A stretch of DNA of 64,000 bases from Pontibacter beigongshangensis (GCF_014332515.1 NZ_VFSD01000004.1:124001-188000), one strand, 5' to 3'; numbered from the stretch's first letter, positions 1 to 8,460 are shown. Made by a program: numbers and translations. Notes: generated by a model from the sequence alone, not told the origin.

Positions 1-1253
1 CCGCCGAGTCGCCTTTGTTTAAAGCGCTGCCACTGCACGAGCACGGCCTGGAGTATATCTCTCCTCCCATCTCCGCAGCCCACCCATTCGACAACGGTAC
101 TGCTGCGGTGCTAAAAAAATCAATGGCCGAAACGGCCCGGCTGCTGGGAGCCGATGAGCAGGCCTACCTGCAGCTGATAAAGCCGCTCGTTTCCGACTGG
201 CCAAACATTGCGCACGCCACCCTCGGCCCGCTTACTATTCCCGGCCACCCCATTGCCATGGCCCGTTTTGGCCTCAATGCCCTTACCTCGGCAGAGCTGC
301 TAGCAAAAATCCGTTTCAAGACGATGGAGGCGCGCGGACTCTGGGCAGGCATGGCGGCCCACTCTATCCAGCCGCTCAGCAACATAGCCACTTCTGCCAT
401 TGGCCTGGTGCTGTTGGCCATGGGGCACCTGCGGGGTTGGCCTGTACCAAAAGGTGGCTCACAAAGTATTGCCAAAGCGCTGGCCTCTTATTTTGTGTCG
501 CTGGGCGGGAAGATAGAGACCGGCCTGTATGTGCACTCACTCCAGCAGCTGCCCTCATCGCATGCCGTGTTGCTGGATGTAACACCCAAACAGCTGCTAA
601 CCATTGCCGGGCACCAGTTCTCCTCGCTCTATAAATGGCAACTGCAAAAATACCGCTATGGCATGGGCGTGTTTAAAATAGACTGGGCCCTGGATGGGCC
701 AGTTCCTTTTACAGCACCGCAATGCCTAGAGGCCGGCACCATCCACCTGGGCAACACCTTAGAAGAAATTGCAGCCTCCGAGAAAATTACCTCTGTGGGC
801 ATGCATCCGGAGCGGCCCTTCGTGCTGATGGCGCAGCAGAGCCTCTTCGACCCATCACGCGCCCCTGAAGGAAAGCACACTGCCTGGGCCTACTGCCATG
901 TGCCCAACGGCTCTACCACTGACATGACCCAGGCCATAGAGAAACAGGTGGAGCGCTTTGCACCCGGCTTCCGCGACCGCATTCTGGCGCGCCACACCAT
1001 GAACACGCTACAAATGGAAACCTACAACCCTAACTACATCGGCGGCGACATTAACGGGGGCATCATCGATATTGGGCAGCTGTTTACACGACCAGCCCTG
1101 CGCCCCTCGCCTTACCGCACCTCCGCCAAGGGTATTTATATCTGCTCTTCCTCTACCCCTCCGGGCGGTGGCGTGCACGGCATGTGTGGTTACCATGCAG
1201 CCAGCCGCGCCCTCCGAGACATCTTCGATCTGAAGCCACTGGCACTGAAGTAA
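1..1253 (+). CDS. FAD-dependent phytoene-desaturase/retinol-saturase-like oxidoreductase, 5' truncated by window edge
   Basis: The frame is open to the left edge (codons for Ala-Glu-Ser-Pro precede the TTG at 15), so the gene starts outside the window and its N-terminal Rossmann FAD-binding part is missing. About 415 C-terminal residues are visible, against roughly 480-530 for full-length relatives. The C-terminal block with YIGGDINGG, LFTRP and STPPGGGVHGMCGY is typical of the CrtI/phytoene desaturase-like NAD(P)/FAD oxidoreductases, where it closes the FAD site. The substrate cannot be told from this part; carotenoid or other polyprenoid desaturation or saturation is the family role. It ends 24 bp before the next gene on the same strand. 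Confidence 0.8.
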   Translation, partial: AESPLFKALPLHEHGLEYISPPISAAHPFDNGTAAVLKKSMAETARLLGADEQAYLQLIKPLVSDWPNIAHATLGPLTIPGHPIAMARFGLNALTSAELLAKIRFKTMEARGLWAGMAAHSIQPLSNIATSAIGLVLLAMGHLRGWPVPKGGSQSIAKALASYFVSLGGKIETGLYVHSLQQLPSSHAVLLDVTPKQLLTIAGHQFSSLYKWQLQKYRYGMGVFKIDWALDGPVPFTAPQCLEAGTIHLGNTLEEIAASEKITSVGMHPERPFVLMAQQSLFDPSRAPEGKHTAWAYCHVPNGSTTDMTQAIEKQVERFAPGFRDRILARHTMNTLQMETYNPNYIGGDINGGIIDIGQLFTRPALRPSPYRTSAKGIYICSSSTPPGGGVHGMCGYHAASRALRDIFDLKPLALK

Positions 1254-1277
1254 CCTTTAATTAACATAACATTTGCA

Positions 1278-1826
1278 ATGGCGATAACTCCTGAACTTAA
1301 AAAAGCAGTCAGTGCACTGCCTCATGCCGAAAAAGACAAACTGCTTTTCCGCCTGCTTAAGCTCAACCCCGACCTGGTGGAGCGGCTGCAGTTCGAGCTG
1401 GTGGAACAGGGCGACTCCTTGCAGCAGCGCCGCGACGAGGTTGAAAAGTATATTGACGTTATGGTAAGGCAGCAACCTTATTCGCCTGGCTACCTGATGA
1501 TGGACCTGCGCTCTGCCAATGCCGAGATTACCCGCCACGTAAAGTACACCAAAGACAAAGAAGGCGAGATCCAGCTCACCCTGCACATGCTGCGCCACTG
1601 CCTGGAGCTCCACACCGATTTTATTGTAGCCAACCTCTACCGCGCCGATACCCTCCAAACCTACCTGGTGAAGCGCCTGCAGGTAGTACTGCAGAAACTG
1701 GGCAAACTGCACGAGGATTTATATGTGGAATATGAGGCCGATGTTAACTACGTGCTTGGAAAGCTACACGAGAAAATAGCGCCCAGACTGGCAGCACAGC
1801 ATCTGCCGAAAAGCTGGCCGTCGTAA
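1278..1826 (+). CDS. Conserved-looking hypothetical protein, all-helical, 182 aa
   Basis: I do not recognise a named family. The 182-residue product is charged and appears almost entirely helical, with no signal peptide or membrane segment, so it is probably cytoplasmic. It begins with ATG and lies 24 bp after the FAD oxidoreductase, so the two may be cotranscribed. Directly after its TAA the same frame continues for 32 sense codons to a second TAA (see the relic at 1827-1925). The function is unknown. Confidence 0.7.
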   Translation: MAITPELKKAVSALPHAEKDKLLFRLLKLNPDLVERLQFELVEQGDSLQQRRDEVEKYIDVMVRQQPYSPGYLMMDLRSANAEITRHVKYTKDKEGEIQLTLHMLRHCLELHTDFIVANLYRADTLQTYLVKRLQVVLQKLGKLHEDLYVEYEADVNYVLGKLHEKIAPRLAAQHLPKSWPS

Positions 1827-1925
1827 TTTTTTCAAATTCTGGACGAAAGCCATTTTTATTATGCTTATATTGAGGATGCCAATGTCAACGGTGTCAAGCT
1901 AAAGAAACTGGAAAAACCGAAGTAA
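1827..1925 (+). pseudogene. Possible gene relic: in-frame coding-like tail after a stop codon
   Basis: Immediately after the TAA of the preceding gene, the same frame stays open to a TAA at 1923-1925. Its peptide (including ILDESHFYYAYIEDANVNG and a Lys-rich end) reads like the C-terminus of a soluble protein. There is no start codon of its own. It could be the eroded 3' end of another gene brought here by deletion, or a former extension of the 182-aa protein. Confidence 0.3.
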
Positions 1926-2024
1926 ATCAGGTATGGAGGGTAAGCATCAGCCACTAATATGTCACGTAGCAGGTGCGGATCAGTTGGGGATCATTGTCAG
2001 CAGAAATTTTAGCCATTGAACAAC

Positions 2025-2419
2025 ATGACAGAAGAAAAACTAATAGAGCAGTTTCAACAAATTGAAGACACGTTCAATGAAGCTGTAGTATCTAATAGCG
2101 TCGACAAAATCAGACAATGTATAACTTCCGATTGGGTACTGGTAGACAGCCAGGGTGGCATAATTCCGCAGGAGAGATTTTTCAGCGTACTTGAGCAGGG
2201 ATTGCTGGCGCATACAACCATGACTAAGGAAGTATTGAGGGTCAAAGTTTATGGTGACATCGCGCTGGTAACCGGCCGCGGACAAAATACAGGTACCTGG
2301 CAAGGGCAGCTGACAAGCCCATGGAAGCCGATGAATGGATTACGGACGTTTATAAACAAGAGGAAGGAAAATGGTTGTGCGTTTTAACGCACCTAAGCCC
2401 TGTGAAAAAGGAACAATGA
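2025..2419 (+). pseudogene. NTF2-like/DUF4440 (SnoaL-fold) protein with an apparent frameshift
   Basis: From ATG 2025 (a TTG nine bases upstream is also in frame) the frame encodes an NTF2-like cone-fold protein resembling DUF4440 nuclear transport factor 2 family members. It stops at 2387 after a nonsense-like tail. The expected family ending is in another frame from about 2306-2320 to the TGA at 2417-2419 (EWITDVYKQEEGKWLCVLTH followed by LSPV), matching the usual W-x-x-V-y-x-x-x-x-G-k-W-x-C-V-x-T-H-x-x-P-V close. A one-base loss, or gain of two, between about 2300 and 2320 would join the frames. This is either a recent pseudogene or a sequencing error. Confidence 0.65.
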
Positions 2420-2422
2420 CTT

Positions 2423-2773
2423 ATGGTAACGTTGGAGACTTTAAGGAAAATGGCTCTTTCTTTTCCCGACGTGAAGGAAGAACCTCATGTTGAAAAAATA
2501 TCTTTTAGAGTTAGAAAGAAAATTTTTGCGACCTATGCCGACAAGGAGAAAAGAGCTTGCCTAAAACTTTCAGAAATAGATCAGGACGTTTTTTCTTCAG
2601 CAGACAAAACCAATATTTATCCTGTCAGTAACAGATGGGGCAAGCAGGGCTGGACTTTTTTTGAAATGGAATCGGTCAACAAAGACCTTTTTATGGACGC
2701 CCTGACCATGGCCTATTGTGAAGTAGCACCGAAAAAATTAAGGGACCAAATAAGACAAAACTATAGCGAGTAA
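2423..2773 (+). CDS. MmcQ/YjbR family protein
   Basis: This 116-residue protein has the MmcQ/YjbR (CyaY-like fold) pattern. An N-terminal helix (ETLRKMALSFPDVKEEPH) comes first, then F-R-V-R-K-K-I-F-A-T-Y strands, a central K-L-S segment, and GKQGWTFFEM followed by the C-terminal helices. Family members are small cytoplasmic proteins suggested to bind DNA, but a firm biochemical role is not established. It starts with ATG four bases after the restored stop of the NTF2-like gene, so the two probably share a transcript. Confidence 0.8.
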   Translation: MVTLETLRKMALSFPDVKEEPHVEKISFRVRKKIFATYADKEKRACLKLSEIDQDVFSSADKTNIYPVSNRWGKQGWTFFEMESVNKDLFMDALTMAYCEVAPKKLRDQIRQNYSE

Positions 2774-2881
2774 AGAATTGCCAGCAACTCAGGTAAGCGG
2801 TTCAGCAATGCTTAGTGCTGCAAACTCGCCATTCCGGCAACCTGTATAACTTTAGTGATAACCTCGACAACAGAAAACCAC

Positions 2882-3769
2882 ATGGAAGAAATAAAGAAAG
2901 AAACTATCAGCCAGGAAGTATTCGACCTGTATGATGACTACGCGCATAACCGTGTGAACCGACGCGAGTTTATGCATAAATTATCGGCTTATGCCGTGGG
3001 TGGTCTTACCGTTGCCTCGCTCATGAGTTTTCTCACGCCCGATTACCAGGGCAACATCCAGGTTAAACCAGATGACCCGCGCTTACAATCAGAATTTGTA
3101 GAGTATCAGTCTCCAAAAGGCGGCGGAACCATCAAAGCGCTTTTGTCTAAGCCGGCCGAAGCGAATAAGAAGCTCGGCGGCATTGTAGTGGTGCACGAAA
3201 ACCGGGGGCTGAACCCATATATTGAAGATGTGGGCAGAAGAGCCGCACTGGCAGGTTTTATCTCAATCGCTCCGGATGCCTTAACACCGCTGGGTGGCTA
3301 CCCCGGCACCGACGATGAAGGCCGTGCCATGCAAAGCAAGCGCGATAGAAACGAGATGCTGGAAGATTTTATAGCGGCTTACAACTACCTGAAAACCTTC
3401 CCGGACTGTAATGGCAAAGTTGGGGTAGTGGGTTTCTGCTTTGGCGGCTGGATCTCGAACATGATGGCGGTCCGTGTTCCTGATTTAGCAGCAGCTGTTC
3501 CTTTTTACGGTGGTCAGCCGGCAAGCGAAGATGTTCCCCATATAAAGGCTCCCCTGCTCCTGCATTTTGCAGAACTGGATACACGGGTGAACGAAGGCTG
3601 GCCTGCTTACGAGGCAGCGTTAAAAGAACACAAAAAAGATTACACGGCTTACATGTACCCTCAGGTAAACCACGGTTTCCATAACGACACGACCCCGCGC
3701 TATAACAAAGCCGCCGCAGAACTTGCCTGGGAACGTACTATTAGTTTTTTTAGTGAAAAACTGAAGTAA
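2882..3769 (+). CDS. Dienelactone hydrolase family protein, probably exported
   Basis: An alpha/beta hydrolase of the dienelactone hydrolase family. The N-terminus carries an arginine-containing stretch ([12 protein letters not shown]) followed by a hydrophobic segment ([16 protein letters not shown]), resembling a Tat-type signal region without a clear twin-arginine consensus. The nucleophile elbow GFCFGG contains the catalytic Cys of this family, with the Asp in ELDTRVN and the His in VNHGFHND completing the triad. ATG 2882 is preferred over the in-frame GTG at 2855 because the protein then starts MEEIKKE, as I recall for Bacteroidetes relatives. The substrate is unknown. Confidence 0.88.
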   Translation: MEEIKKETISQEVFDLYDDYAHNRVNRREFMHKLSAYAVGGLTVASLMSFLTPDYQGNIQVKPDDPRLQSEFVEYQSPKGGGTIKALLSKPAEANKKLGGIVVVHENRGLNPYIEDVGRRAALAGFISIAPDALTPLGGYPGTDDEGRAMQSKRDRNEMLEDFIAAYNYLKTFPDCNGKVGVVGFCFGGWISNMMAVRVPDLAAAVPFYGGQPASEDVPHIKAPLLLHFAELDTRVNEGWPAYEAALKEHKKDYTAYMYPQVNHGFHNDTTPRYNKAAAELAWERTISFFSEKLK

Positions 3770-3795
3770 CCTCGGGAGGTTTCCCGGCCCTGTTT

Positions 3796-4257
3796 CTACT
3801 TCACAAACAATCGCTGATCAAACGTAAACGGCTCTGCTCCTACTATCTCTACCTTGCCAAAATCTCTGTGCCGGGGGTTGAGCAGAAAATTGTGGTTTCC
3901 CTGCACCGTGGCTGATGGCACCTTCAGGGTCAGAAACCTGGAATCGAAGACAAAGGCATCGCCTATTTCCTGGGTAGAATTGGGGTGCGGGAACAGTTTC
4001 CAATCGCTGGGTAAATCCTGTGGGGCCAGCTCCTGCATTGGCAGCTCATCCGGCACCTTTATACTGATCAGGTAATAATCATCGGGTACGATGCCGAGCG
4101 GCGTGTGCACGGCTATCTCTACGGTACACAGGGCTATAGATTCGCTGGTGTAGAGCATGGCCACGCCTTTGCTGTTCCAGCGGCCACCTGCCAGCTCCGC
4201 TCCTTTTCCGGAGAGGTCGTTACGGTACCTGCCTTTGCTTAAGCGATACACGATCAT
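3796..4257 (-). CDS. RES-domain toxin (NAD+-degrading), type II TA module
   Basis: A 153-residue RES-domain protein: the N-terminal VYRL, then G-x-R-W-N-S-K-G (GGRWNSKG), an acidic Ser-Glu segment (LYTSESIALCTVEIAVH) and a late LNPRH...V...PF end. The Arg, Glu and Ser of the RES name are visible. Known RES toxins (for example the MbcT and ParT relatives) destroy NAD+ by phosphorolysis or hydrolysis, or ADP-ribosylate a target. Its start codon overlaps the stop of the upstream Xre/ParS-like antitoxin by four bases (ATGA), the usual order for this class, so translation is probably coupled. It converges with the dienelactone hydrolase gene. Confidence 0.9.
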   Translation of the reverse strand: MIVYRLSKGRYRNDLSGKGAELAGGRWNSKGVAMLYTSESIALCTVEIAVHTPLGIVPDDYYLISIKVPDELPMQELAPQDLPSDWKLFPHPNSTQEIGDAFVFDSRFLTLKVPSATVQGNHNFLLNPRHRDFGKVEIVGAEPFTFDQRLFVK

Positions 4258-4682
4258 GCCAGCACACCATGTTCTATGCGGGTCAGCTCATCTTTTAGCA
4301 GGCTGATGCCGAAGGTGGTATCAAGCAGCTCCTTTGGTTTTAGGCCACCCAGGGCAACACTCTGCGACTCGAGCCAGATGTTAAACTTATCCTGGTCGCC
4401 AAATACGTCAATGCCCTTGTTGTACACCAGAATCACCTCAATTATTTTTTCAGAATGAATCGGGTCGAAGGTGCGCTTCTCTTTTTTATAGCGCTGAAAG
4501 GTGCGCTCCGAAAGGTGCAGGAAACCAGACCATTCATCGGTGCTGAAGGGACTTTTCTCCGCTATGGATTTAAAGGCCTCGTACTTGATGCCCTTTCTGG
4601 CCGCGCTTACCAGGGCCAGCATGCTCCGGTCGTCGGTAAGGTCGTAGCTCAGGTTGCTATCTATTTTTAATGTTTCTGCCAT
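4254..4682 (-). CDS. Xre/ParS-family (DUF2384) antitoxin partner of RES toxin
   Basis: A 142-residue antitoxin. A central helix-turn-helix region (LHLSERTFQRYKKEKRTF, about residues 55-73) is followed by the DUF2384 toxin-binding domain with FGDQDKFNIWL and a late LLDTTFGISLLKDELTRIEHG-type end. Family members neutralise RES toxins and repress their own promoter. It is the first gene of the two-gene module. The A/T-rich upstream stretch with paired TGTCAT/ACGTCA half-sites (4713-4750) is a candidate operator. Confidence 0.88.
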   Translation of the reverse strand: MAETLKIDSNLSYDLTDDRSMLALVSAARKGIKYEAFKSIAEKSPFSTDEWSGFLHLSERTFQRYKKEKRTFDPIHSEKIIEVILVYNKGIDVFGDQDKFNIWLESQSVALGGLKPKELLDTTFGISLLKDELTRIEHGVLA

Positions 4683-4712
4683 GGTGCCGTTATTTTAATC
4701 AACTCTCAAGTT

Positions 4713-4750
4713 ACGAAATCTGTCATAATAATAACGTCATTTGTCGTAAA
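4713..4750. promoter_or_regulatory. Candidate autoregulatory operator of the Xre-RES module
   Basis: An imperfect pseudo-palindrome (GTCAT and ACGTCAT around AATAATA, flanked by ACGAAAT and TTGTCGT) lies 31-68 bases upstream of the antitoxin start. Placement fits autorepression by the Xre protein. The symmetry is weak. Confidence 0.25.
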
Positions 4751-4786
4751 ATAGTTTACCACCTCGCAAAGTTGGGGGCCTACCTA

Positions 4787-5338
4787 CTATTCCCCCAGCT
4801 CATGTAGCAGTTGCCGGATCTGCCTGATGCGGCTATTCCACATGTTGCCTGACAAGTACACCTGCACCAGCACAAACGTCTGGAAGCCAGCCATCAGAAA
4901 CAGTTTCTGGGGAGTAAGCGCTACCGCAGACATAAAAAAGAGAAGAAGTGTGAGCGAAAATAGCAGCATGGCCGTGAGCGAAAAAACTTTGGCCCTCATC
5001 AACTTTTGGAGGAGCCGTTTCAGAGAATGGCAAATGTCCTGCTCCTCTGCCACCTGCCGAATGGCGAAGTACCCCAACATGTTGCTGCAAAAGTAAAACA
5101 TAGTACCGGTTACCAGAGCCACATTGGCATAAACAGGCTTTTGGTCGCCGTCAAAAATATCGTAGAAGAAGAGCAGCAGCAACACCATAAAAACTGCTTC
5201 TACCAGGAGCTTCAGCTTTACTTTCCAGATTACGGTCAGGTGCTTTTTGTTATGCAGGAAGCCTTCCATGCGCAACTTGTTGCCGGGAGCAGTACCAGCC
5301 TGCTGCCAGCTGGCTTTCATTTCTTGTAAATCCATCAT
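4787..5338 (-). CDS. Four-helix membrane protein encoded with an ECF sigma factor (possible anti-sigma)
   Basis: A 183-residue protein with an N-terminal soluble part (MDLQEMKASWQQ...) and about four hydrophobic segments, at residues 40-62, 70-93, 115-140 and 145-167. It starts one base after the stop of the ECF sigma gene, so the two are translationally coupled. That position is where anti-sigma factors sit, but no ZAS or FecR domain is visible, so anti-sigma function is only inferred from context. The N-terminal pattern, with a conserved Trp in the first helix, is common in Bacteroidetes sigma-linked membrane proteins. Confidence 0.7.
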   Translation of the reverse strand: MMDLQEMKASWQQAGTAPGNKLRMEGFLHNKKHLTVIWKVKLKLLVEAVFMVLLLLFFYDIFDGDQKPVYANVALVTGTMFYFCSNMLGYFAIRQVAEEQDICHSLKRLLQKLMRAKVFSLTAMLLFSLTLLLFFMSAVALTPQKLFLMAGFQTFVLVQVYLSGNMWNSRIRQIRQLLHELGE

Positions 5339-5339
5339 T

Positions 5340-5810
5340 TTAGGCGTTAAGTGTTTGCTTTAATTTTGATTTGATCCGGTTGAGCCGGACACCCACGTTA
5401 CTTTCGCTGATGCCCATGACCGCAGCAATTTCGTGGTAAGAGAAATCATCGAGGTACAACGAGATCAGCGCCTTGTCTACATCGTTCAGGTTGCCGAGCG
5501 CCAGGAACAGCCGCTCCTCCTGCTCCGACCTGCCTGATGGCTCCTGAAAGGCTGGTTCAGGCACTTCGGCGGTAAAACTAACCAGTGGTTTGCTTTTCCG
5601 GAAGGTAGCCAGGGCCGTGTTCAGGGCAATACGATAAACCCAGGTGCTTTCTTTGGAGGCATGCTTAAACTGCGGGTAAGACTTCCAGAGTTGGTACACC
5701 ACCTCCTGAAAAAGATCCTGCCTGTCTTCCGGACTGTTCCGGTAAAGCCGGCAGATCTTGTGCACCACCCCCTGGTACCGGTCCATCAGTTGCAGAAATT
5801 CACCTTCCAT
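5340..5810 (-). CDS. ECF-type RNA polymerase sigma factor
   Basis: A 156-residue sigma-70 family protein of the extracytoplasmic function class. Region 2 is recognisable in DLFQEVVYQLWKSYPQF and STWVYRIALNTAL, and region 4 in SLYLDDFSYHEIAAVMGISESNVGVRL (helix-turn-helix, about residues 120-146). The intervening linker lacks regions 1.1 and 3, as expected. It directs RNA polymerase to its own promoter set. The partner gene for a small membrane protein follows with a one-base gap. Confidence 0.92.
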   Translation of the reverse strand: MEGEFLQLMDRYQGVVHKICRLYRNSPEDRQDLFQEVVYQLWKSYPQFKHASKESTWVYRIALNTALATFRKSKPLVSFTAEVPEPAFQEPSGRSEQEERLFLALGNLNDVDKALISLYLDDFSYHEIAAVMGISESNVGVRLNRIKSKLKQTLNA

Positions 5811-6162
5811 GTGTTTTTAAATAAAAGATTGAGCGGATGAGTGATTGAGTGAATAGTTCTAAAGTATATTCTAACTTGCCAACGGGTAGCTTGTTTCCTT
5901 TATTAGTTGCAGTTGATGGTAAAAACTTACAGTGGCTTGCAGAAATTTTTATGGTAAAGCGATCAGTAGCAGCAGAGGCTGCCTGAAATCCCAAATTATT
6001 TGAATGAAAAATGCCCTCCGGATGCTAAATTGCTGCTGCCAGTGGGTTAATCAAGCTGAGCAATTTAGGCACCTGCTTAAATTACTGCAGCAAGAGCTGC
6101 CATATCTTAAGCACGGGGAGCCCGTACATTTAATTCTTATGTAACAATCATTCTTACGAACT
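5811..6162. other. Intergenic region between divergent sigma operon and aldo/keto reductase
   Basis: 352 bases without a convincing gene. It holds the first copy of the dispersed intergenic repeat (5993-6040) and must carry the promoters of both divergent genes, though I see no clear TAnnTTTG element. Confidence 0.6.
5993..6040 (+). repeat. Dispersed intergenic repeat, copy 1
   Basis: Matches the family layout: AAATTATTTGAATGAAAA, then TGCCCTCCGGATGC, then TTGCTGCTGCC. It lies in a divergent intergenic region. Confidence 0.75.
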
Positions 6163-7194
6163 ATGAAATATAATCTCTTAGGCGATACAGGGGTGCTGGT
6201 ATCGGAACTTTGCTTTGGCACCATGACTTTTGGCGGAGAAGGCTACTGGGAAGCCATCGGCAAACAGCAGATCGGCGAGGTAAATGATCTGCTGAAAATC
6301 GCCATCGACGCGGGCATTAACTTCATCGATACGGCCAATGTGTACTCCTACGGGCAATCGGAGCAATTGCTGGGCGAGAGCCTGAAACAAACCGGTATTT
6401 CGCGCAACGAACTCTTTATCGCCACCAAGGTGCGTGGGCGCATGGCCCCCGGCGCCAACAATATCGGCCTTTCCCGCTACCACATCATGCAGTCGGTAAA
6501 CGAGAGTTTGCAACGCCTGCAAATGGACCATATAGACCTGCTGTACGTGCACGGCGTAGACAAGCTGACCTCCGTGGAGCAGGTGGTGCAGACTTTGCAT
6601 GACCTGGTAACGAGCGGAAAAGTGCGCTATGTAGGCATCTGCAACTGGCCCGCCTGGATGGTGATGAAAGCCCTCGGCATTGCCCGCCAGCACGGCTGGC
6701 ACGAGTTTGCGGCCATGCAATATTTCTACGCCATCGCCAACCGCGATTCGGAGCGCGACCTGCTGCCACTGGCCGAAGACCAGCACCTGGCTTTTATGCC
6801 CTGGAGCCCCCTGGCTGGCGGATTCCTGTCAGGCAAATTTACCCGCGACAAGACCAACACCGGCGGCCAGTCAAGGCGCGACAATTTTGATTTCCCGGTT
6901 ATCGACAAAGAAAAAGCCTACGACATTATTGACGTGCTGATCCCGATGGGTGAAAGCCGGGGCGTTTCGGCAGCAGAGGTGGCGCTGGCCTGGGTCCGGC
7001 AGCAGAAAGGCATTACCAGCACCATTATAGGAGCCAAGAACCCGGAGCAGCTGAAGTCCAACATCCACTCCACCACCTTCGACCTCACAACCGAAGAGCT
7101 GCAGCAGCTGGAGGAGGTGAGCAAACCAGCCCCCTCCTACCCCAACTGGATGGTGGAACGCCAGATGCGCGAGCGCTACCCGGACGAGCAGTAG
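6163..7194 (+). CDS. Aldo/keto reductase
   Basis: A 343-residue AKR (TIM-barrel, NADPH-dependent carbonyl reductase). The catalytic tetrad is visible: Asp and Tyr in FIDTANVYSYG, Lys in IATKVRG and His in LLYVHGVD. The phosphate-binding end ITSTIIGAKNPEQLKSNI is typical of AKRs that use NADP(H). Length and motifs fit the large group of YajO/YhdN-like reductases, whose substrates are mostly undefined aldehydes and ketones. It is monocistronic between two repeat-bearing intergenic regions. Confidence 0.93.
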   Translation: MKYNLLGDTGVLVSELCFGTMTFGGEGYWEAIGKQQIGEVNDLLKIAIDAGINFIDTANVYSYGQSEQLLGESLKQTGISRNELFIATKVRGRMAPGANNIGLSRYHIMQSVNESLQRLQMDHIDLLYVHGVDKLTSVEQVVQTLHDLVTSGKVRYVGICNWPAWMVMKALGIARQHGWHEFAAMQYFYAIANRDSERDLLPLAEDQHLAFMPWSPLAGGFLSGKFTRDKTNTGGQSRRDNFDFPVIDKEKAYDIIDVLIPMGESRGVSAAEVALAWVRQQKGITSTIIGAKNPEQLKSNIHSTTFDLTTEELQQLEEVSKPAPSYPNWMVERQMRERYPDEQ

Positions 7195-7297
7195 GCTTTT
7201 CTTAGATTTGGAGATTTGAAAATGATGGAATTTGGAGTTGATTTTGTCGGGCTCGATACAATAGAAATAGATAGCCACAGTACGTTTGTTGCTGCGC

Positions 7298-7340
7298 CTA
7301 TTCTGCACATCCTTTCATCCCGGGAATCCTGATTCAGACA
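7298..7340 (-). repeat. GTCTGAATCAGGATT-type repeat
   Basis: On the minus strand this reads TCTGAATCAGGATTCCCGG followed by GATGAAAGGAT and GCAGAA. It is clearly related to 17279-17320. It abuts the CTG end of dispersed repeat copy 2. Confidence 0.65.
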
Positions 7341-7390
7341 GCAGCAGAAGGCCTGTTGATGCTCGGAGGGGCATTTTTATTTAAATAATT
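7340..7390 (-). repeat. Dispersed intergenic repeat, copy 2
   Basis: Reverse orientation: AATTATTTAAATAAAAATGC, CCCTCCGAGC, then TTCTGCTGCTG. Tandem intergenic position. Confidence 0.75.
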
Positions 7391-7392
7391 GG

Positions 7393-7530
7393 TCAGCATC
7401 AGCATGTACAGAATGAATGGATAGCCAACAAAGGGGTAGCTGCGAACAATTATGGAATATGGAGCACTTTGGTTTAATCATGTAATCCCTTATTCAGAAA
7501 ATTCATTTCTGTTGTACATGCTGATGCTGA
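7393..7530. mobile_element. Possible miniature inverted-repeat element (MITE-like)
   Basis: Two perfect 18-bp inverted ends, TCAGCATCAGCATGTACA at 7393-7410 and its complement at 7513-7530, enclose about 100 bp. The similarity continues inward (GAATGAAT against ATTCATTTC). An octamer TAAATAAT lies just outside both ends (7382-7389 and 7531-7538), like a target duplication, though three bases separate the left copy from the end. There is no coding potential inside. Confidence 0.45.
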
Positions 7531-7655
7531 TAAATAATGCTGTGCCCTCTTAAAGCTTTTAGAGTGCCTTTTTAGTATTCTAGAAGAATCAATTTCGCCT
7601 TGCAGCACTTTTTTGCCGCCTCAGGCGTTATAGCTGCTAACCAAGAAATTTAATT

Positions 7656-8369
7656 ATGCGATACTGGTTAGCAGTGGCAGGTGCAGTGGCGGTGAGCCTG
7701 AGTGCCTGCCATACTCAGAATACTTTAACAGAAACCCAGGCTCAGGATAAAAACGCTTTCACGCTGGCCGATGTCGTGCCCGTGAGCCAGGCACAGACCC
7801 AACAGGAAAAGGAGCAGCAGAAGAGGTTCCGGATCGAAAGCATCAAGCGGTTCTCTTCAGCAAAAGCAGCAGCCACCTATTATGTGGCACAGGCTAAACG
7901 AAACTTTAACGAGCAAAAAAACGACTCTGCCGCCTACCTGTTTGGCCGGGCCTGGCTCCTCGACAGCACCAACAACGAAACTTTCTGGGGCTACGGGCTG
8001 GTATACGGGCAGCAAAAGGCCTACGACAAGGCCCTTTATGTACTTTACCGCGCCCTGGATAAAGACAAGGAAAACTCCCGGCTGTTGACCGATATCGCCA
8101 CCAGCCACCTCGGCAGGTTCTATGACGAAAACAGCCCCGCCGACCTGCTCCAAAGCAAAAAACTGCTGGAAAGCGCCATTGCAGCCTCTCCCGGCTTTGC
8201 CGATGCGTATTATAAACTGGCCATCAGCAGTTATTACCTGCAGGAATATGCCAAAGCCTGGGAGTACCTGCATAAAAGCATTTTGCAGGACAAGGAAATA
8301 GCCGACCCTATCTTTGTGGCGGCACTCCTGCAAAAACAACCTGACCCACAGGGCCTTTACCAGCAGTAA
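7656..8369 (+). CDS. TPR-repeat lipoprotein
   Basis: A 237-residue protein with a lipoprotein signal peptide (hydrophobic core AVAGAVAVSLSAC, lipobox Cys at residue 18) and at least three tetratricopeptide repeats from about residue 80 on (for example AYDKALYVLYRAL and EYAKAWEYLHKSI). It should sit in the envelope as a protein-interaction scaffold. It is homologous to the next gene: both have AWLL, a W-x-(Y/F)-G-L-V segment and a PDP(Q/K)G end. This suggests tandem duplication. The partner is unknown. Confidence 0.82.
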   Translation: MRYWLAVAGAVAVSLSACHTQNTLTETQAQDKNAFTLADVVPVSQAQTQQEKEQQKRFRIESIKRFSSAKAAATYYVAQAKRNFNEQKNDSAAYLFGRAWLLDSTNNETFWGYGLVYGQQKAYDKALYVLYRALDKDKENSRLLTDIATSHLGRFYDENSPADLLQSKKLLESAIAASPGFADAYYKLAISSYYLQEYAKAWEYLHKSILQDKEIADPIFVAALLQKQPDPQGLYQQ

Positions 8370-8460
8370 AACAGAGGATATACTTGATTAATATTTGTAT
8401 ATGCACTACATTTAGGACTTCCGAAATCAGGAAAATAACAACATCCACTTATTCTTTACC

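Larger units (their letters stand above)
7195..7655. other. Repeat-rich intergenic region
   Basis: 461 bases with no gene. From left to right it holds an AGATTTGGAGATTTGAAAA simple-repeat tract (7203-7225), a reverse copy of the GTCTGAATCAGGATT repeat (7298-7340), copy 2 of the dispersed repeat (7340-7390, reverse) and an 18-bp inverted-repeat element (7393-7530). Confidence 0.7.

Noticed and set aside
4787-5338. Calling the membrane protein after the sigma gene a firm anti-sigma factor
   Set aside because: No recognisable anti-sigma domain; only the gene position supports it.
7531-7568. Possible further repeat copy (TAAATAATGCTGTGCCCTC)
   Set aside because: Only the A/T block and part of the core agree; too degenerate to count.
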